Assembly: GCA_910587555.1 (NCBI GenBank)
Contig: CAJULV010000034.1
Span: 6,854 to 42,651 of the forward strand
Direction: 5' to 3'
DNA: 35,798 bases
From: an uncultured Acetatifactor sp.
GTDB lineage: Bacteria; Bacillota; Clostridia; Lachnospirales; Lachnospiraceae
Positions within the stretch are counted from its first letter, which is position 1. Each line of letters opens with the position of its first letter. The position numbers and the translations under genes are program-made. Below, piece by piece: positions 1-8,143 of this stretch. The notes beneath the pieces are model-generated. The model searched no databases, was not told the origin of the DNA, and saw only the letters and a list, made by a program, of their open reading frames with translations.

Positions 1-620
1 CTTCCCTCTTCCCGTCTCCCGTTCCTGCCCCCGCACGCCGATATTTCCTCTCCTGTTCTTTTGCCCTCACTTCTCCCCTTCCTGTCCCCGTACACCGGCA
101 TAATCTCACTTGTGCTTCCGCCGCCGTTATCCTCTTCCCAGCGCCGGAACTGCGATACCGCACTTTCTCCCTGCACAGCCTTGCTGCCATTGCCCCTTGC
201 GTCCCGGCCAAAAACGGTCCTCCCTTCCTCTTTGGATTCCGCAGCCTTTATCCCCGCCTTCCCGAAGCTTTTGCTGCCCTGCCAACGGCATGATATCTCC
301 CGCCCCGCTCCCAGCGCAATACGGATTCCGCACAGTTCCTCATAGCCGATTCCTTTCCCTCCGATATCCTCCAGCCGATTCCACTGCTGCCTCCAGCTGC
401 CTCTTCCTCCGGAAATCTCTATTTCCCCAACTGTAAAATCCTGCTTCTCCGTACACAAATTTACGTCCCTCACAAAGGAATCCGTGCCATGCAGCCCGGT
501 TACCGCCAATTCCATCCGCAGCCTTCCGTCCCTCACTTCCAGCTTCACATAACCGCCTCCCCTGATTCGTTCGCCTCTTTCGAAATAATCCAGGTACCTT
601 ATTTTCCTGTCATAATACAT
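1..620 (-). CDS. Hypothetical protein, N-terminal part only (runs off left edge)
   Basis: An open frame on the minus strand has no stop before the window edge, so only about 206 N-terminal residues are visible. It starts MYYDRKIRYLDYFERGER and continues with an ordered, beta-rich-looking segment of about 110 residues. After that it becomes Gly/Arg/Glu/Ser-rich and low in complexity. Two in-frame ATGs exist, at 626 and 620. A GGGGG run at about 628-632 touches the first but lies about 7 nt from the second, so the start at 620 is preferred. The N-terminal pattern resembles Lachnospiraceae-restricted proteins that I associate with DUF6128, but that is from memory and unchecked. No signal peptide or membrane segment is seen in the visible part. 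Function unknown. Confidence 0.75.
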   Translation of the reverse strand, partial: MYYDRKIRYLDYFERGERIRGGGYVKLEVRDGRLRMELAVTGLHGTDSFVRDVNLCTEKQDFTVGEIEISGGRGSWRQQWNRLEDIGGKGIGYEELCGIRIALGAGREISCRWQGSKSFGKAGIKAAESKEEGRTVFGRDARGNGSKAVQGESAVSQFRRWEEDNGGGSTSEIMPVYGDRKGRSEGKRTGEEISACGGRNGRREEG

Positions 621-740
621 GATCATACCCCCGACTGATTTTTAATTTCCGTTCCGGCACTTATGTCTCTAAAGTTTCCATCTAAATATATTCAGAGGTT
701 GTCTCACTTATTCCAATTCCGCTGCTGCCTTCCAGGCACT

Positions 741-773
741 AAAAAAGAGCGCGGGAATTTCCTTCCCGGCTCC
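741..773 (-). terminator. Intrinsic terminator
   Basis: Read on the minus strand, GAGC-CGGGAA pairs with TTCCCGCGCTC with one bulged base across a short GGAAA loop, and six T follow. It lies about 170 nt downstream of the CdaR-like gene and ahead of the left-edge gene, so it separates those units. The rest of the 621-947 gap holds only a small CCCGC/GCGGG hairpin near 920 and no convincing gene. Confidence 0.7.
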
Positions 774-947
774 GCATCCCGGCAGCCTGTTTTCCTGCCA
801 AAGCCCCCGCGGCATTCACCAATCTGCCATACACGGCATCCTGTTCACTGCCTGCGGGAGTATGAAAATATTCCACGGAAACATTTCCTGGAACCTGCTT
901 AATAATCTCTTTCCCGCAGATGGCGGGAACGAATTTTCAAACACGCC

Positions 948-2036
948 CTAATATCCGATACTGTCCAGATACTTCATATAGTTCACCACCATCAGCGCAA
1001 TCTTGAAGGTTAGGGCATCGTCGAAATTGCGCAAATCCAGCCCCATACTCTTCTGCAGCTTCTCAATTCGGTACACCAGCGTATTCCGGTGTACAAACAG
1101 CTGTCTGGAAGTCTCGGAAACATTCAGGTTGTTCTCGAAAAACTTATTAATGGTTGTAAGTGTCTCATCGTCCAGATCATAGGGCACATTGTCGCCGAAA
1201 ATCTCCTCAATGAAAATCTTGCACAGATTTACAGGCAGCTGATAAATCAGTCGCCCGATTCCCAGGGTACTGTATGCAATCGTCCGCTTCTCCGCATAGA
1301 AAATCTTTCCTACATCCAATGCCATTTTGGCTTCCTTGTAGGATTTTGACACATCCTTCAATTCCTGTACTACAGTACCGAAGGAAACCTTCACATTCAG
1401 CATGGCTTCCGCATTCATCATGGCCACAATGGTATCCGCCACTTCCATCAGGGCGTCATTGGTATAATCCGTTTCCAGCGCCTTGATCAATATAACACTG
1501 CTCTCGTCAACCGCCGTAATGTAATCCCCGGTATGGCTGGAAAACATTCCCCTCAGCAGCTCCATGACGATTCCGTCCTTCTCCAGATAGGTTTCCACCA
1601 GGAAAACCGCTCTTGGCACCGCTGCCTCTATATGAAGCTTCTTTGCCCTGTTGTATATATCCACCAGAAGCAGATTATCCAGCAGCAGATTCTGAAAGAA
1701 ATTATTCCGGTCAAACCGCTCCTTATACGCAATGATAAGGTTCTGCAGCTGACATACCGCAATCTTTCCTATCATATAGACATCTTCGCTGGTTCCTCTG
1801 GCAACCAGGATGTACAGCAGTTCTCCCTCGTCCATAATCTTCAGAAGATGATGGACGCCAATCACCTGGCTGTCCGCAGGCGAATAGGCAAATCCGCTGA
1901 TCAAATCCGCCGTAATGTCAAACTGCGGCGAAGTTGAAGCAACAATTGTCCCCGATAAATCGTACACACACAAATCTACCTTGGTGATGGCTTTCAGTTC
2001 ATCTATACTGATCTGAATTGTCTGACTTGAAATCAT
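948..2036 (-). CDS. CdaR/PucR-family transcriptional regulator
   Basis: A 362-residue protein. The C-terminal stretch, about 300-355, contains the pattern NVSETSRQLFVHRNTLVYRI followed by a second helix. This is typical of the PucR C-terminal helix-turn-helix domain (HTH_30) found in CdaR, the sugar-diacid regulator. The middle, about 130-270, fits the degenerate GGDEF-like domain of the same family (CdaR_GGDEF). The N-terminal 120 residues look like a small sensory domain and include the phrase VDLCVYDLSGTIVAST. It lies downstream of the MsmK-type ATPase gene but is separated from it by a terminator, so it is probably its own unit. A purine-rich AAAGGGATGAGAG stretch precedes the ATG. The ligand is unknown. 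The family link to sugar acids does not prove that role here. Confidence 0.85.
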   Translation of the reverse strand: MISSQTIQISIDELKAITKVDLCVYDLSGTIVASTSPQFDITADLISGFAYSPADSQVIGVHHLLKIMDEGELLYILVARGTSEDVYMIGKIAVCQLQNLIIAYKERFDRNNFFQNLLLDNLLLVDIYNRAKKLHIEAAVPRAVFLVETYLEKDGIVMELLRGMFSSHTGDYITAVDESSVILIKALETDYTNDALMEVADTIVAMMNAEAMLNVKVSFGTVVQELKDVSKSYKEAKMALDVGKIFYAEKRTIAYSTLGIGRLIYQLPVNLCKIFIEEIFGDNVPYDLDDETLTTINKFFENNLNVSETSRQLFVHRNTLVYRIEKLQKSMGLDLRNFDDALTFKIALMVVNYMKYLDSIGY

Positions 2037-2140
2037 TCTGCTCTCATCCCTTTCCTTTCCGTCATCCTATAATGCAGTACCGCGAAATTCTCCTGATTAC
2101 CTTGCTTTCATACATGGGAAACACCCGCTGCACGAAGGTA

Positions 2141-2173
2141 ATAAAAGGGGGGATGCCTCGCCAGCATCCCCTC
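2141..2173 (-). terminator. Intrinsic terminator after the sugar-ABC ATPase gene
   Basis: On the minus strand GGGGATGC (2171-2164) pairs perfectly with GCATCCCC (2156-2149) across a 7-nt loop and is followed by CCTTTTATT. It begins a few bases after the stop codon of the ATPase gene. Confidence 0.8.
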
Positions 2174-2184
2174 CTGTATCTTTA

Positions 2185-3300
2185 CTAATTTGTAATGATC
2201 TGCTCTGTCTCCTTGTCAAATACATGAATCTTATCAACTTCAAATGCGAACTTGATAGGATCGCCGGGCCTTGACTTGGTGCTGGGAGCAACCCTTGCGG
2301 TGATAGGGAACTCATCCAGATCAAAGTACAGATAAACTTCTGCACCGAGCAGTTCGTAAACTCTTACGGAAGATTCGAATACGCACTTGGGATCACATTT
2401 TGCAAGGAACTCAGGATCATCATCCACACTCTCAGGGCGGATACCAAAGGTAACAACCTTTCCGTCATAGCCGCCGGCAATCAGCTTCTTGGATTTGGCT
2501 TCCGGAAGTGCAATGCTGTGTCCTGCGATTTCCAGGCTGGCAACATTGCCTGTAACCTTAACCTTTGCATCCAGGAAGTTCATCTGCGGAGATCCCATGA
2601 ATCCTGCAACGAACAGGTTCTGGGGTCTGTCATACAGGTTCTGAGGCGTATCTACCTGCTGGATAACACCGTCCTTCATAACTACGATTCTGGTACCAAG
2701 GGTCATAGCCTCTGTCTGGTCATGTGTAACGTAGATGATGGTGGTTCCCAGCCTCTGATGAAGCTTCGCAATCTCGATACGCATCTGTACACGCAGCTTT
2801 GCATCCAGGTTGGAGAGAGGCTCATCCATCAGGAATACCTTGGGATTACGCACGATAGCACGCCCCATGGCAACACGCTGTCTCTGACCACCGGACAGAG
2901 CCTTCGGCTTACGCTCAAGGAGAGGAGTCAAGTCAAGAACCTTGGCTGCTTCTTTTACCATCTTATCAATCTGATCCTTCGGAACCTTCCTCAGCTTCAG
3001 ACCGAATGCCATATTGTCGTATACCGACATATGAGGATACAGAGCGTAGTTCTGGAATACCATTGCGATATCACGATCCTTGGGTTCTACGTCGTTAACA
3101 ACCCTGTCGCCAATCTTCAGTTCACCGGAAGAGATATCTTCCAGACCAGCAATCATACGAAGCGTTGTAGACTTACCGCATCCTGAAGGTCCTACGAAAA
3201 TGATAAATTCCTTGTCCGCTATCTGCAGATTGAAATCCTTAACTGCCTCAAATCCGTTGGGATACACTTTGCAGACATTCTTTAAAGATAAACTTGCCAT
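2185..3300 (-). CDS. MsmK/UgpC-type ABC transporter ATP-binding protein
   Basis: A 371-residue cytoplasmic ATPase of the carbohydrate-uptake CUT1 class. Visible motifs are Walker A GPSGCGKST near residue 38, the Q-loop region VFQNYALYPHM, the signature LSGGQRQRVAMGRA, Walker B VFLMDEP, and the switch histidine in VTHDQTEAM. The C-terminal third, about 240-371, fits the OB-like regulatory domain of MalK/UgpC/MsmK. Length is normal for the family. No permeases or binding proteins are adjacent, which suits the known habit of one MsmK/MsmX ATPase serving several sugar transporters in Firmicutes. An AAAGGAG ribosome binding site lies about 12 nt before the ATG, and a terminator follows the gene. 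The exact symbol (msmK, msmX or ugpC) cannot be chosen from sequence alone. Confidence 0.93.
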   Translation of the reverse strand: MASLSLKNVCKVYPNGFEAVKDFNLQIADKEFIIFVGPSGCGKSTTLRMIAGLEDISSGELKIGDRVVNDVEPKDRDIAMVFQNYALYPHMSVYDNMAFGLKLRKVPKDQIDKMVKEAAKVLDLTPLLERKPKALSGGQRQRVAMGRAIVRNPKVFLMDEPLSNLDAKLRVQMRIEIAKLHQRLGTTIIYVTHDQTEAMTLGTRIVVMKDGVIQQVDTPQNLYDRPQNLFVAGFMGSPQMNFLDAKVKVTGNVASLEIAGHSIALPEAKSKKLIAGGYDGKVVTFGIRPESVDDDPEFLAKCDPKCVFESSVRVYELLGAEVYLYFDLDEFPITARVAPSTKSRPGDPIKFAFEVDKIHVFDKETEQIITN

Positions 3301-3352
3301 AACTGAAAACTCCTTTCACGTTTAACATGTTATTATTTTTTCATTTTTATGA

Positions 3353-3388
3353 TGACGCGTCACTGCCTCATCCAATGAAAACAGTATA
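3353..3388 (-). promoter_or_regulatory. Candidate promoter and operator for the sugar-ABC ATPase
   Basis: On the minus strand a TATACT -10 box (3388-3383) has no good -35. About 20 nt downstream lies the perfect 10-base palindrome TGACGCGTCA (3353-3362), placed between the expected transcription start and the ribosome binding site, where a repressor could block transcription. No match to the CcpA cre spacing was found. The remaining 3389-3519 stretch shows nothing else. Confidence 0.35.
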
Positions 3389-3519
3389 CCGAAAAATACG
3401 GAATTACGCCATGCCACTATTTCACAAAGATTTTTGAACAGATTGTTAATAATGCTTAGAAACTTGGACACAATTTGTTCATTCCGTCACAATGTATATT
3501 TTCGCATTTGCTTTTAGGC

Positions 3520-3533
3520 AATTTGTACAAATT
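3520..3533. promoter_or_regulatory. 14-base perfect palindrome, possible operator
   Basis: AATTTGTACAAATT is perfectly self-complementary and lies about 20 nt after the yesL-like stop codon. A related half-site, ACAAATTGTGT, appears near 3470. Two related sites in one intergenic region favour a protein-binding role, but no regulator is identified. Confidence 0.25.
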
Positions 3534-3550
3534 CGTCTTTGTTTTTTTAT

Positions 3551-4288
3551 TCAGCCGATATGGGAATCGTCAACCAGTGCTTCGTCAAGCTCATCCTTAA
3601 AAATCCGCTCGTCCTCCCCTTCTTCCCGGACGGACGGCCCTTCTTCCGGGGCGTTTGCCGCCATAATCTGCTCCTCAAGCTTCCGGAAATAGCCGGAATA
3701 CATTTTCGCGGAAAGCCACGCCGGCACAGTCAGCCCAAAAAGGAAGATAATGGGCGTAATCTGGGGAAAGAAGAGGAACAGTGGCAGGGGCAGTACAAAG
3801 AGGACCATCATGACAATGGCCTTCGGAAACTGCAGCACCGCAATGAAAAACGCGTTCTTAACGGTACGTATCACCGTATTTTCAAATTTCGCCAACACGG
3901 GAAATACGAAAATAAACGTAAATAGCGCCAGGAACGCTATCACCGTTATGATTACCTTCAGCACACTGCCGAAAGCCATCTCCATCCTGCTCATTATCAG
4001 GAAATCCCCCACCAGCACCGCAATGATAAATAATTCGATCAACCATATTACCGTACCCTGCCTGAAATTCAGTTTAAAGGATTTGAAGAAATCCCTTGCA
4101 ATATAACATTCTTCGTTTCTGGCCATCTTCAGCGCCACATAGTGCATCGCTGTCAGGGACGCGCCTGTGGTGATGACGGGAATGCAGCAGACCACTGTCA
4201 GAATGTTCAGGATCATCAGATCCGCAACCTTGTTCAGTATCTGCATCAACGGACTCTCCAAATCAAAAAACTTCATATTGAATACCAT
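3551..4288 (-). CDS. YesL family (DUF624) membrane protein
   Basis: A 245-residue protein with the N-terminal pattern typical of YesL: KFFDLESPLMQ, a first hydrophobic segment ending in CCIPVITTGASLTAMHYV, and four or five further membrane segments. The hydrophilic acidic tail is probably cytoplasmic. YesL-like genes usually sit next to carbohydrate ABC transporter genes, and here the next gene downstream is a sugar-ABC ATPase, which fits. The biochemical role of the family is unknown. Two starts are possible: ATG at 4288 has AAAGG almost touching it, while ATG at 4276 gives the family-like MKFFDLESP start with longer spacing. Confidence 0.88.
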   Translation of the reverse strand: MVFNMKFFDLESPLMQILNKVADLMILNILTVVCCIPVITTGASLTAMHYVALKMARNEECYIARDFFKSFKLNFRQGTVIWLIELFIIAVLVGDFLIMSRMEMAFGSVLKVIITVIAFLALFTFIFVFPVLAKFENTVIRTVKNAFFIAVLQFPKAIVMMVLFVLPLPLFLFFPQITPIIFLFGLTVPAWLSAKMYSGYFRKLEEQIMAANAPEEGPSVREEGEDERIFKDELDEALVDDSHIG

Positions 4289-4300
4289 ACCTTTCTGTTC

Positions 4301-4765
4301 TCAGAGCACTTTCTCCATGGGCGTCACGCGGATGCCGGAAAATTCAACCTCCGGGTGTACCGCGCGGAATCCCTGTTTCCTGTAAAAATTTACCGCGTAA
4401 GGCGCCGCCTGCAGGGACATATACCGCTCTCCTGCCTCCGCCTTCAGATAGTTGCAAATCTTCATAAGTATTGTGCTTCCAACCCCTCTGTGATGGTATG
4501 CCTCGTCAACAAACAGAAGCGAGAGCCGGTTTTTATCCCGCACCGATCCCGCACCGATAATCTTCCGTCCGTCCAGCGCCACCATCAATCGATATTCCCC
4601 CTCTAAAAATGAAGTGTAAAGCGCTTCATCCGTAATGAATTCAAAAAAATTCCTGATACCCTCTTCCGTATAGTCTCTTCCCTCGTATTTCACAAAGGTC
4701 GACCAGATCATCCTGATAGCCGGGGTCCACTCTTCCGCTCTGGCCCATCTGACCTCGTAGGGCAT
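4301..4765 (-). CDS. GNAT family N-acetyltransferase
   Basis: A protein of about 154 residues with the GNAT fold signature. The strand LSLLFVDEAYHHRGVGSTIL contains the acetyl-CoA-binding pattern (RGVGS), and it is followed by AAPYAVNFYRKQGF near the C-terminus. The substrate is unknown. Upstream in-frame codons GTG (4789) and ATG (4783, 4774) exist. ATG at 4765 has an AGAGGG site at a suitable distance and was chosen, but this is not certain. It ends 12 nt before the YesL gene start and probably shares its transcript. Confidence 0.85.
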   Translation of the reverse strand: MPYEVRWARAEEWTPAIRMIWSTFVKYEGRDYTEEGIRNFFEFITDEALYTSFLEGEYRLMVALDGRKIIGAGSVRDKNRLSLLFVDEAYHHRGVGSTILMKICNYLKAEAGERYMSLQAAPYAVNFYRKQGFRAVHPEVEFSGIRVTPMEKVL

Positions 4766-4901
4766 CCGTACCATCCCTCTCATATCCACTGCACTACTCC
4801 GTTCATTCCACGCTCTGCTGCCCTATTCATATCTCGCTGCGGACATGGTATTTCGGTAAAATCATGCCGATCAGCAATGGAGACTTCTGAAAATCTTACG
4901 C

Positions 4902-5846
4902 TTATCCCTTTTTCAGGATTACCGTTTCCATCCATAGACAGATATCCCGCATTACTTCCTCCCGGTTCGTCTCGTTCAGCAGTTCATGTCTCCCATCCCC
5001 GTACAGCTTTAAATTCACGTTTTTCAGTCCCGCTTCCTTCAGGGAACGGTATGCCTTCTCCACCCCTTTGCCGTAACCGCCCACGGGGTCTGCTGTTCCC
5101 GAAACCATATATACAGGAAGTTCCTTCGGAATACGCGCAAGGCATTCTTTCCGATACAGCCTGGAAATCAGCTCAAATAAGGCTCCGAACCCGTTTACCG
5201 TAAATACGAAACCGCATTGCGGATCTGCCATATATTGTTCCACACGGCTTCCGTCACGGCTCAGCCAGTCGAAAGCCGTCCGGGGATTCTCTATTTTTTT
5301 ATTATAAGTGCCGAAAGCCAGCCGGTCAATCAGCCGGCTCCTGTGCCTGTCCCCAAGGAAAAGCTTCTGTACAGACGCCGCTGCCTTCGCCGCCTCCACC
5401 GTTATAAGCGGCTCCATGCCGGTACCCATGATGACCACGCCGTCCAGGCCCGCACCATGGCCGAACATATAATTGCGGGTGATGAAGGAACCCATGCTGT
5501 GCCCCATCAGCACATAGGGTACGTCACGATACAGCTTCCGCGTCAGTTTTCTCAGCTGATGCACATTTTCCACAAGCGCCGTGGCCGGATCCTCTTCACA
5601 GAAATATCCCTGCCTTCCCTTTTTTCCCACAGACTTCCCATGGCCCAGGTGGTCCTCTCCGGTCACCGCGAACCCCTTCTCCGTAAGAAACCCGGCAAAC
5701 TCCTCATACCGCTCCGCATATTCGGCCATACCGTGTACAATCTGCAGGACACAGCGGACTTCCTGCCCCTCGTCCGGGCTGTACCGTACGCCGTGAAGCC
5801 TATGCTTTCCGTCGTGAGAATCAAAATAAAACGACTCTTTTACCAT
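4902..5846 (-). CDS. Alpha/beta hydrolase, lysophospholipase/monoglyceride lipase-like
   Basis: A 314-residue serine hydrolase of the Hydrolase_4 (S33-like) family. The oxyanion region QIVHGMAEYAERY is followed by EDHLGHGKS, the nucleophile elbow GHSMGS near residue 116, an acidic residue in VSGTADPVGG, and the catalytic histidine in GDGRHELLNE. There is no signal peptide, so it is probably cytoplasmic. Family members cleave monoacylglycerols or lysophospholipids, but the substrate here is not known. GGAGG lies 9 nt before the ATG. It follows metG after a 76-nt structured spacer. Confidence 0.88.
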   Translation of the reverse strand: MVKESFYFDSHDGKHRLHGVRYSPDEGQEVRCVLQIVHGMAEYAERYEEFAGFLTEKGFAVTGEDHLGHGKSVGKKGRQGYFCEEDPATALVENVHQLRKLTRKLYRDVPYVLMGHSMGSFITRNYMFGHGAGLDGVVIMGTGMEPLITVEAAKAAASVQKLFLGDRHRSRLIDRLAFGTYNKKIENPRTAFDWLSRDGSRVEQYMADPQCGFVFTVNGFGALFELISRLYRKECLARIPKELPVYMVSGTADPVGGYGKGVEKAYRSLKEAGLKNVNLKLYGDGRHELLNETNREEVMRDICLWMETVILKKG

Positions 5847-5870
5847 ATCAAACTGCCTCCAACCACATTT

Positions 5871-5915
5871 CGCTGTCAGTTGCCTTTCCCCGCGGCTTCT
5901 TCGCCGGGGACAGCG
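5871..5915 (-). other. Nested hairpin between metG and the hydrolase gene
   Basis: Arms CGCTGTC and GACAGCG (5871-5877 and 5909-5915) enclose a second stem formed by CCCC-GC-GGC and GCCGGGG. No T-run follows, so this is not a classic terminator. It may be a transcript-processing or stability element. Confidence 0.4.
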
Positions 5916-5922
5916 CCTTTCC

Positions 5923-7944
5923 TCAGGCGATCTCCGCCCCTGACGGCATCTCTTTCTCAGGCTTCACCAAAGCCAGCCTGCCCTCCGCATCCTCGGCGCA
6001 CAGCAGCATCCCCTCGGACATCACGCCTGCCAGCTTGGCGGGCTTTAAATTCACCAGCACCATAACCTTCTTGCCCACCATCTCCTCGGGGGTATAGCAG
6101 GCCTTGATTCCGGACACAATCTGCTTCACCTGGCTGCCGATCTTCACCTGGCTGCAGAGCAGCTTTTTGGACTTGGGAACCGCCTCGCAGGCGATGATTT
6201 CCCCCACCTGAAACTGCAGCTTCGCAAAATCGTCATAGGTAATCTCGGGCTTGGGTTCCGGGTCCAGAACTGCCTGGCCGCCTGCATCCCGGTCTTCGCC
6301 TCCCGTCTGTCCGGCGTCTTCCGCTCCGGAGGATGCCTGACCTGCCAGCATGGCTGCCAGGATTTCTTCCTCCTTCTTCTCCACTTCCTTCATATCCAGC
6401 CTCGCAAAGAGGATTTCCGGCTTGTCGGTAACCCTGTGGCCGTCGGGGCAGAGTCCGAAAGTGTCAAGCCTGTCAAAGCCCCTCAGCCGGGTATTCAGCT
6501 GAACCGCTATTTTCTCCGCGGTCTTGGGCATAAAAGGCTCCAGGATGGACGCGCCGATGATAATGCTCTCCACCAGATTGTAAAGCACCGTGGACAGCCT
6601 GTCTGCCTTGGCCGGATCCTTTGCCAGCACCCAGGGTTCGGTCTCGTCAATATACTTATTGCAGCGCTTAAACAGGGCGAACACCTCCGTCAGGGCGTCT
6701 GCCACACGCAGTTCCTCCATTTTGCCCGCCGCCTTTGCCAGCGTACCCACAGCGGTAAGGCGCAGATCCTCATCCGCCATGCCGTCTTTCTCCGTCAGCA
6801 CCGCCTTTTTGTCGGACACCGCGCCGCCGAAGTACTTGTTGCTCATGGAGATGGTACGGTTCACCAGATTTCCCAGGGTATTCGCCAAGTCGGAGTTGGT
6901 GCGCTCCGCAATCAGCTCCCAGGTTGCGTTTCCGTCATTTTCAAAGGGCATTTCGTGAATCACATAATACCGCACCGCATCCACTCCGAAATAGTCCACC
7001 AGGTCGTCCGCATAGATCACATTCCCCTTGGACTTGCTCATCTTTCCCCCATTCATCATCAGCCAGGGATGCCCGAATATCTGCCTGGGCAGCGGCTCTC
7101 CCAGCGCCATCAGGAAAATGGGCCAGTAAATCGTGTGGAAACGGATGATGTCCTTTCCGAGCAGATGGAGATCCGCGGGCCAGAACTTTTTGTACTGCTC
7201 CGTGCTGTTCCCGTCGGCATCATAGCCGATTCCGGTGATATAGTTGGTCAGGGCGTCCAGCCACACATATACTACATGCCCTTCGTCAAAATCCACGGGA
7301 ACCCCCCACTTGAAGGACGTCCTGGACACGCACAGATCCTGCAGCCCCGGAAGAAGGAAATTGTTCATCATCTCGTTTTTGCGGGATACCGGCCGGATAA
7401 ATTCAGGATGCTCATTGATATGCCGAATCAGCCTGTCCGCATACTTGCTCATACGGAAAAAGTATGCCTCTTCCTTAGCCGGCTTCACTTCCCTGCCGCA
7501 GTCCGGGCATTTGCCGTCCTCCAGCTGCGATTCCGTCCAAAAGGACTCACAGGGCGTACAATACATCCCCTCGTAAGCTCCCTTGTAAATATCGCCCTGT
7601 TCATACAGGCGCCTGAAAATCTTCTGCACCTGCTTCTCATGGTAATCATCTGTGGTGCGAACGAATTTATCATAAGAAATATTCAGCATATCGCACATTC
7701 CCCTGATAATCCCCGCTACCTTGTCCACCAATGCCCTGGGCGTCGTACCCGCCTCCCGGGCCTTCAGTTCAATCTTCTGACCGTGTTCATCCGTTCCCGT
7801 CTGAAAGAAGACATCATAACCTTCCTTCCGCTTGAAACGTGCAATACTGTCCGCCAGCACAATCTCATAATTGTTGCCGATGTGAGGCTTGCCCGAAGTA
7901 TAGGCAATCGCCGTGGTAAGATAGTACTTTCCCTTGCTTTCCAT
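5923..7944 (-). CDS. metG: Methionyl-tRNA synthetase with C-terminal tRNA-binding domain
   Basis: Class I synthetase that charges tRNA-Met, 673 residues from this start. HIGN lies at 21-24, KMSKS at 301-305, and a single CxxC...CxxC zinc knuckle at 129/132 and 146/149. The last 110 or so residues (ITYDDFAKLQFQVGEI to the end) form the Trbp111-like OB-fold domain found on many bacterial MetRS. A low-complexity Ala/Gly/Glu linker joins it to the anticodon-binding domain. The frame is open 32 codons further upstream, but MESKGKYYLT matches the family N-terminus and is preceded by AGAGGAGAG. A strong leader hairpin-terminator lies 42 nt upstream, suggesting attenuation. Confidence 0.97.
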   Translation of the reverse strand: MESKGKYYLTTAIAYTSGKPHIGNNYEIVLADSIARFKRKEGYDVFFQTGTDEHGQKIELKAREAGTTPRALVDKVAGIIRGMCDMLNISYDKFVRTTDDYHEKQVQKIFRRLYEQGDIYKGAYEGMYCTPCESFWTESQLEDGKCPDCGREVKPAKEEAYFFRMSKYADRLIRHINEHPEFIRPVSRKNEMMNNFLLPGLQDLCVSRTSFKWGVPVDFDEGHVVYVWLDALTNYITGIGYDADGNSTEQYKKFWPADLHLLGKDIIRFHTIYWPIFLMALGEPLPRQIFGHPWLMMNGGKMSKSKGNVIYADDLVDYFGVDAVRYYVIHEMPFENDGNATWELIAERTNSDLANTLGNLVNRTISMSNKYFGGAVSDKKAVLTEKDGMADEDLRLTAVGTLAKAAGKMEELRVADALTEVFALFKRCNKYIDETEPWVLAKDPAKADRLSTVLYNLVESIIIGASILEPFMPKTAEKIAVQLNTRLRGFDRLDTFGLCPDGHRVTDKPEILFARLDMKEVEKKEEEILAAMLAGQASSGAEDAGQTGGEDRDAGGQAVLDPEPKPEITYDDFAKLQFQVGEIIACEAVPKSKKLLCSQVKIGSQVKQIVSGIKACYTPEEMVGKKVMVLVNLKPAKLAGVMSEGMLLCAEDAEGRLALVKPEKEMPSGAEIA

Positions 7945-7986
7945 CCTGTCTCTCCTCTCTGCCTGGGTGCAAAACCTGAATATCCC

Positions 7987-8030
7987 AAAAAGCCCGTCTC
8001 CTGCTGCCTGTCCTGCAACAGAAGACGAGC
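7987..8030 (-). terminator. Leader terminator (attenuator candidate) upstream of metG
   Basis: On the minus strand a 16-bp stem (8030-8015 with 8007-7992, three G-U pairs, no mismatches) has a 7-nt loop and is followed by five T. It lies only 42 nt before the metG ATG, too close for a separate promoter in between. Transcripts reaching metG must therefore read through it. The sequence TACCGC directly before the stem recalls the T-box ACCGC, but the conserved TGGN tRNA-end-binding bases and a Stem I are not recognisable, and no S-box pattern was seen. A TTGACA hexamer at 8113-8108 has no good -10. It could simply be the terminator of the preceding gene with partial read-through. Confidence 0.7.
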
Positions 8031-8143
8031 GGTATTGCATATCCCCTGATGTACATCCACTGCCTGCATGTACATCTCATAAAAAGGTAACACAAAACCC
8101 CAATGCCTGTCAATAACCCCGATCATATCATTTTGCCGAATCG

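Noticed and set aside
663..950. Possible short coding frame on the minus strand between the CdaR-like gene and the left-edge gene
   Set aside because: One frame is open for about 60 codons and reads plausibly, but it begins after a stop with no ATG/GTG near a ribosome binding site and ends inside a terminator hairpin. It is more likely GC-biased non-coding sequence.
3300..3330. CcpA cre site upstream of the sugar-ABC ATPase gene
   Set aside because: A TG...CG...-like stretch is present but the spacing is one base off the consensus, and the rest does not fit.
6436..8049. Long plus-strand open frame opposite metG
   Set aside because: It mirrors the metG codon pattern, has no ribosome binding site and resembles no protein; it is an antisense shadow. 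The same holds for the long plus-strand frames opposite murF and lysS and the minus-strand frame opposite argG.
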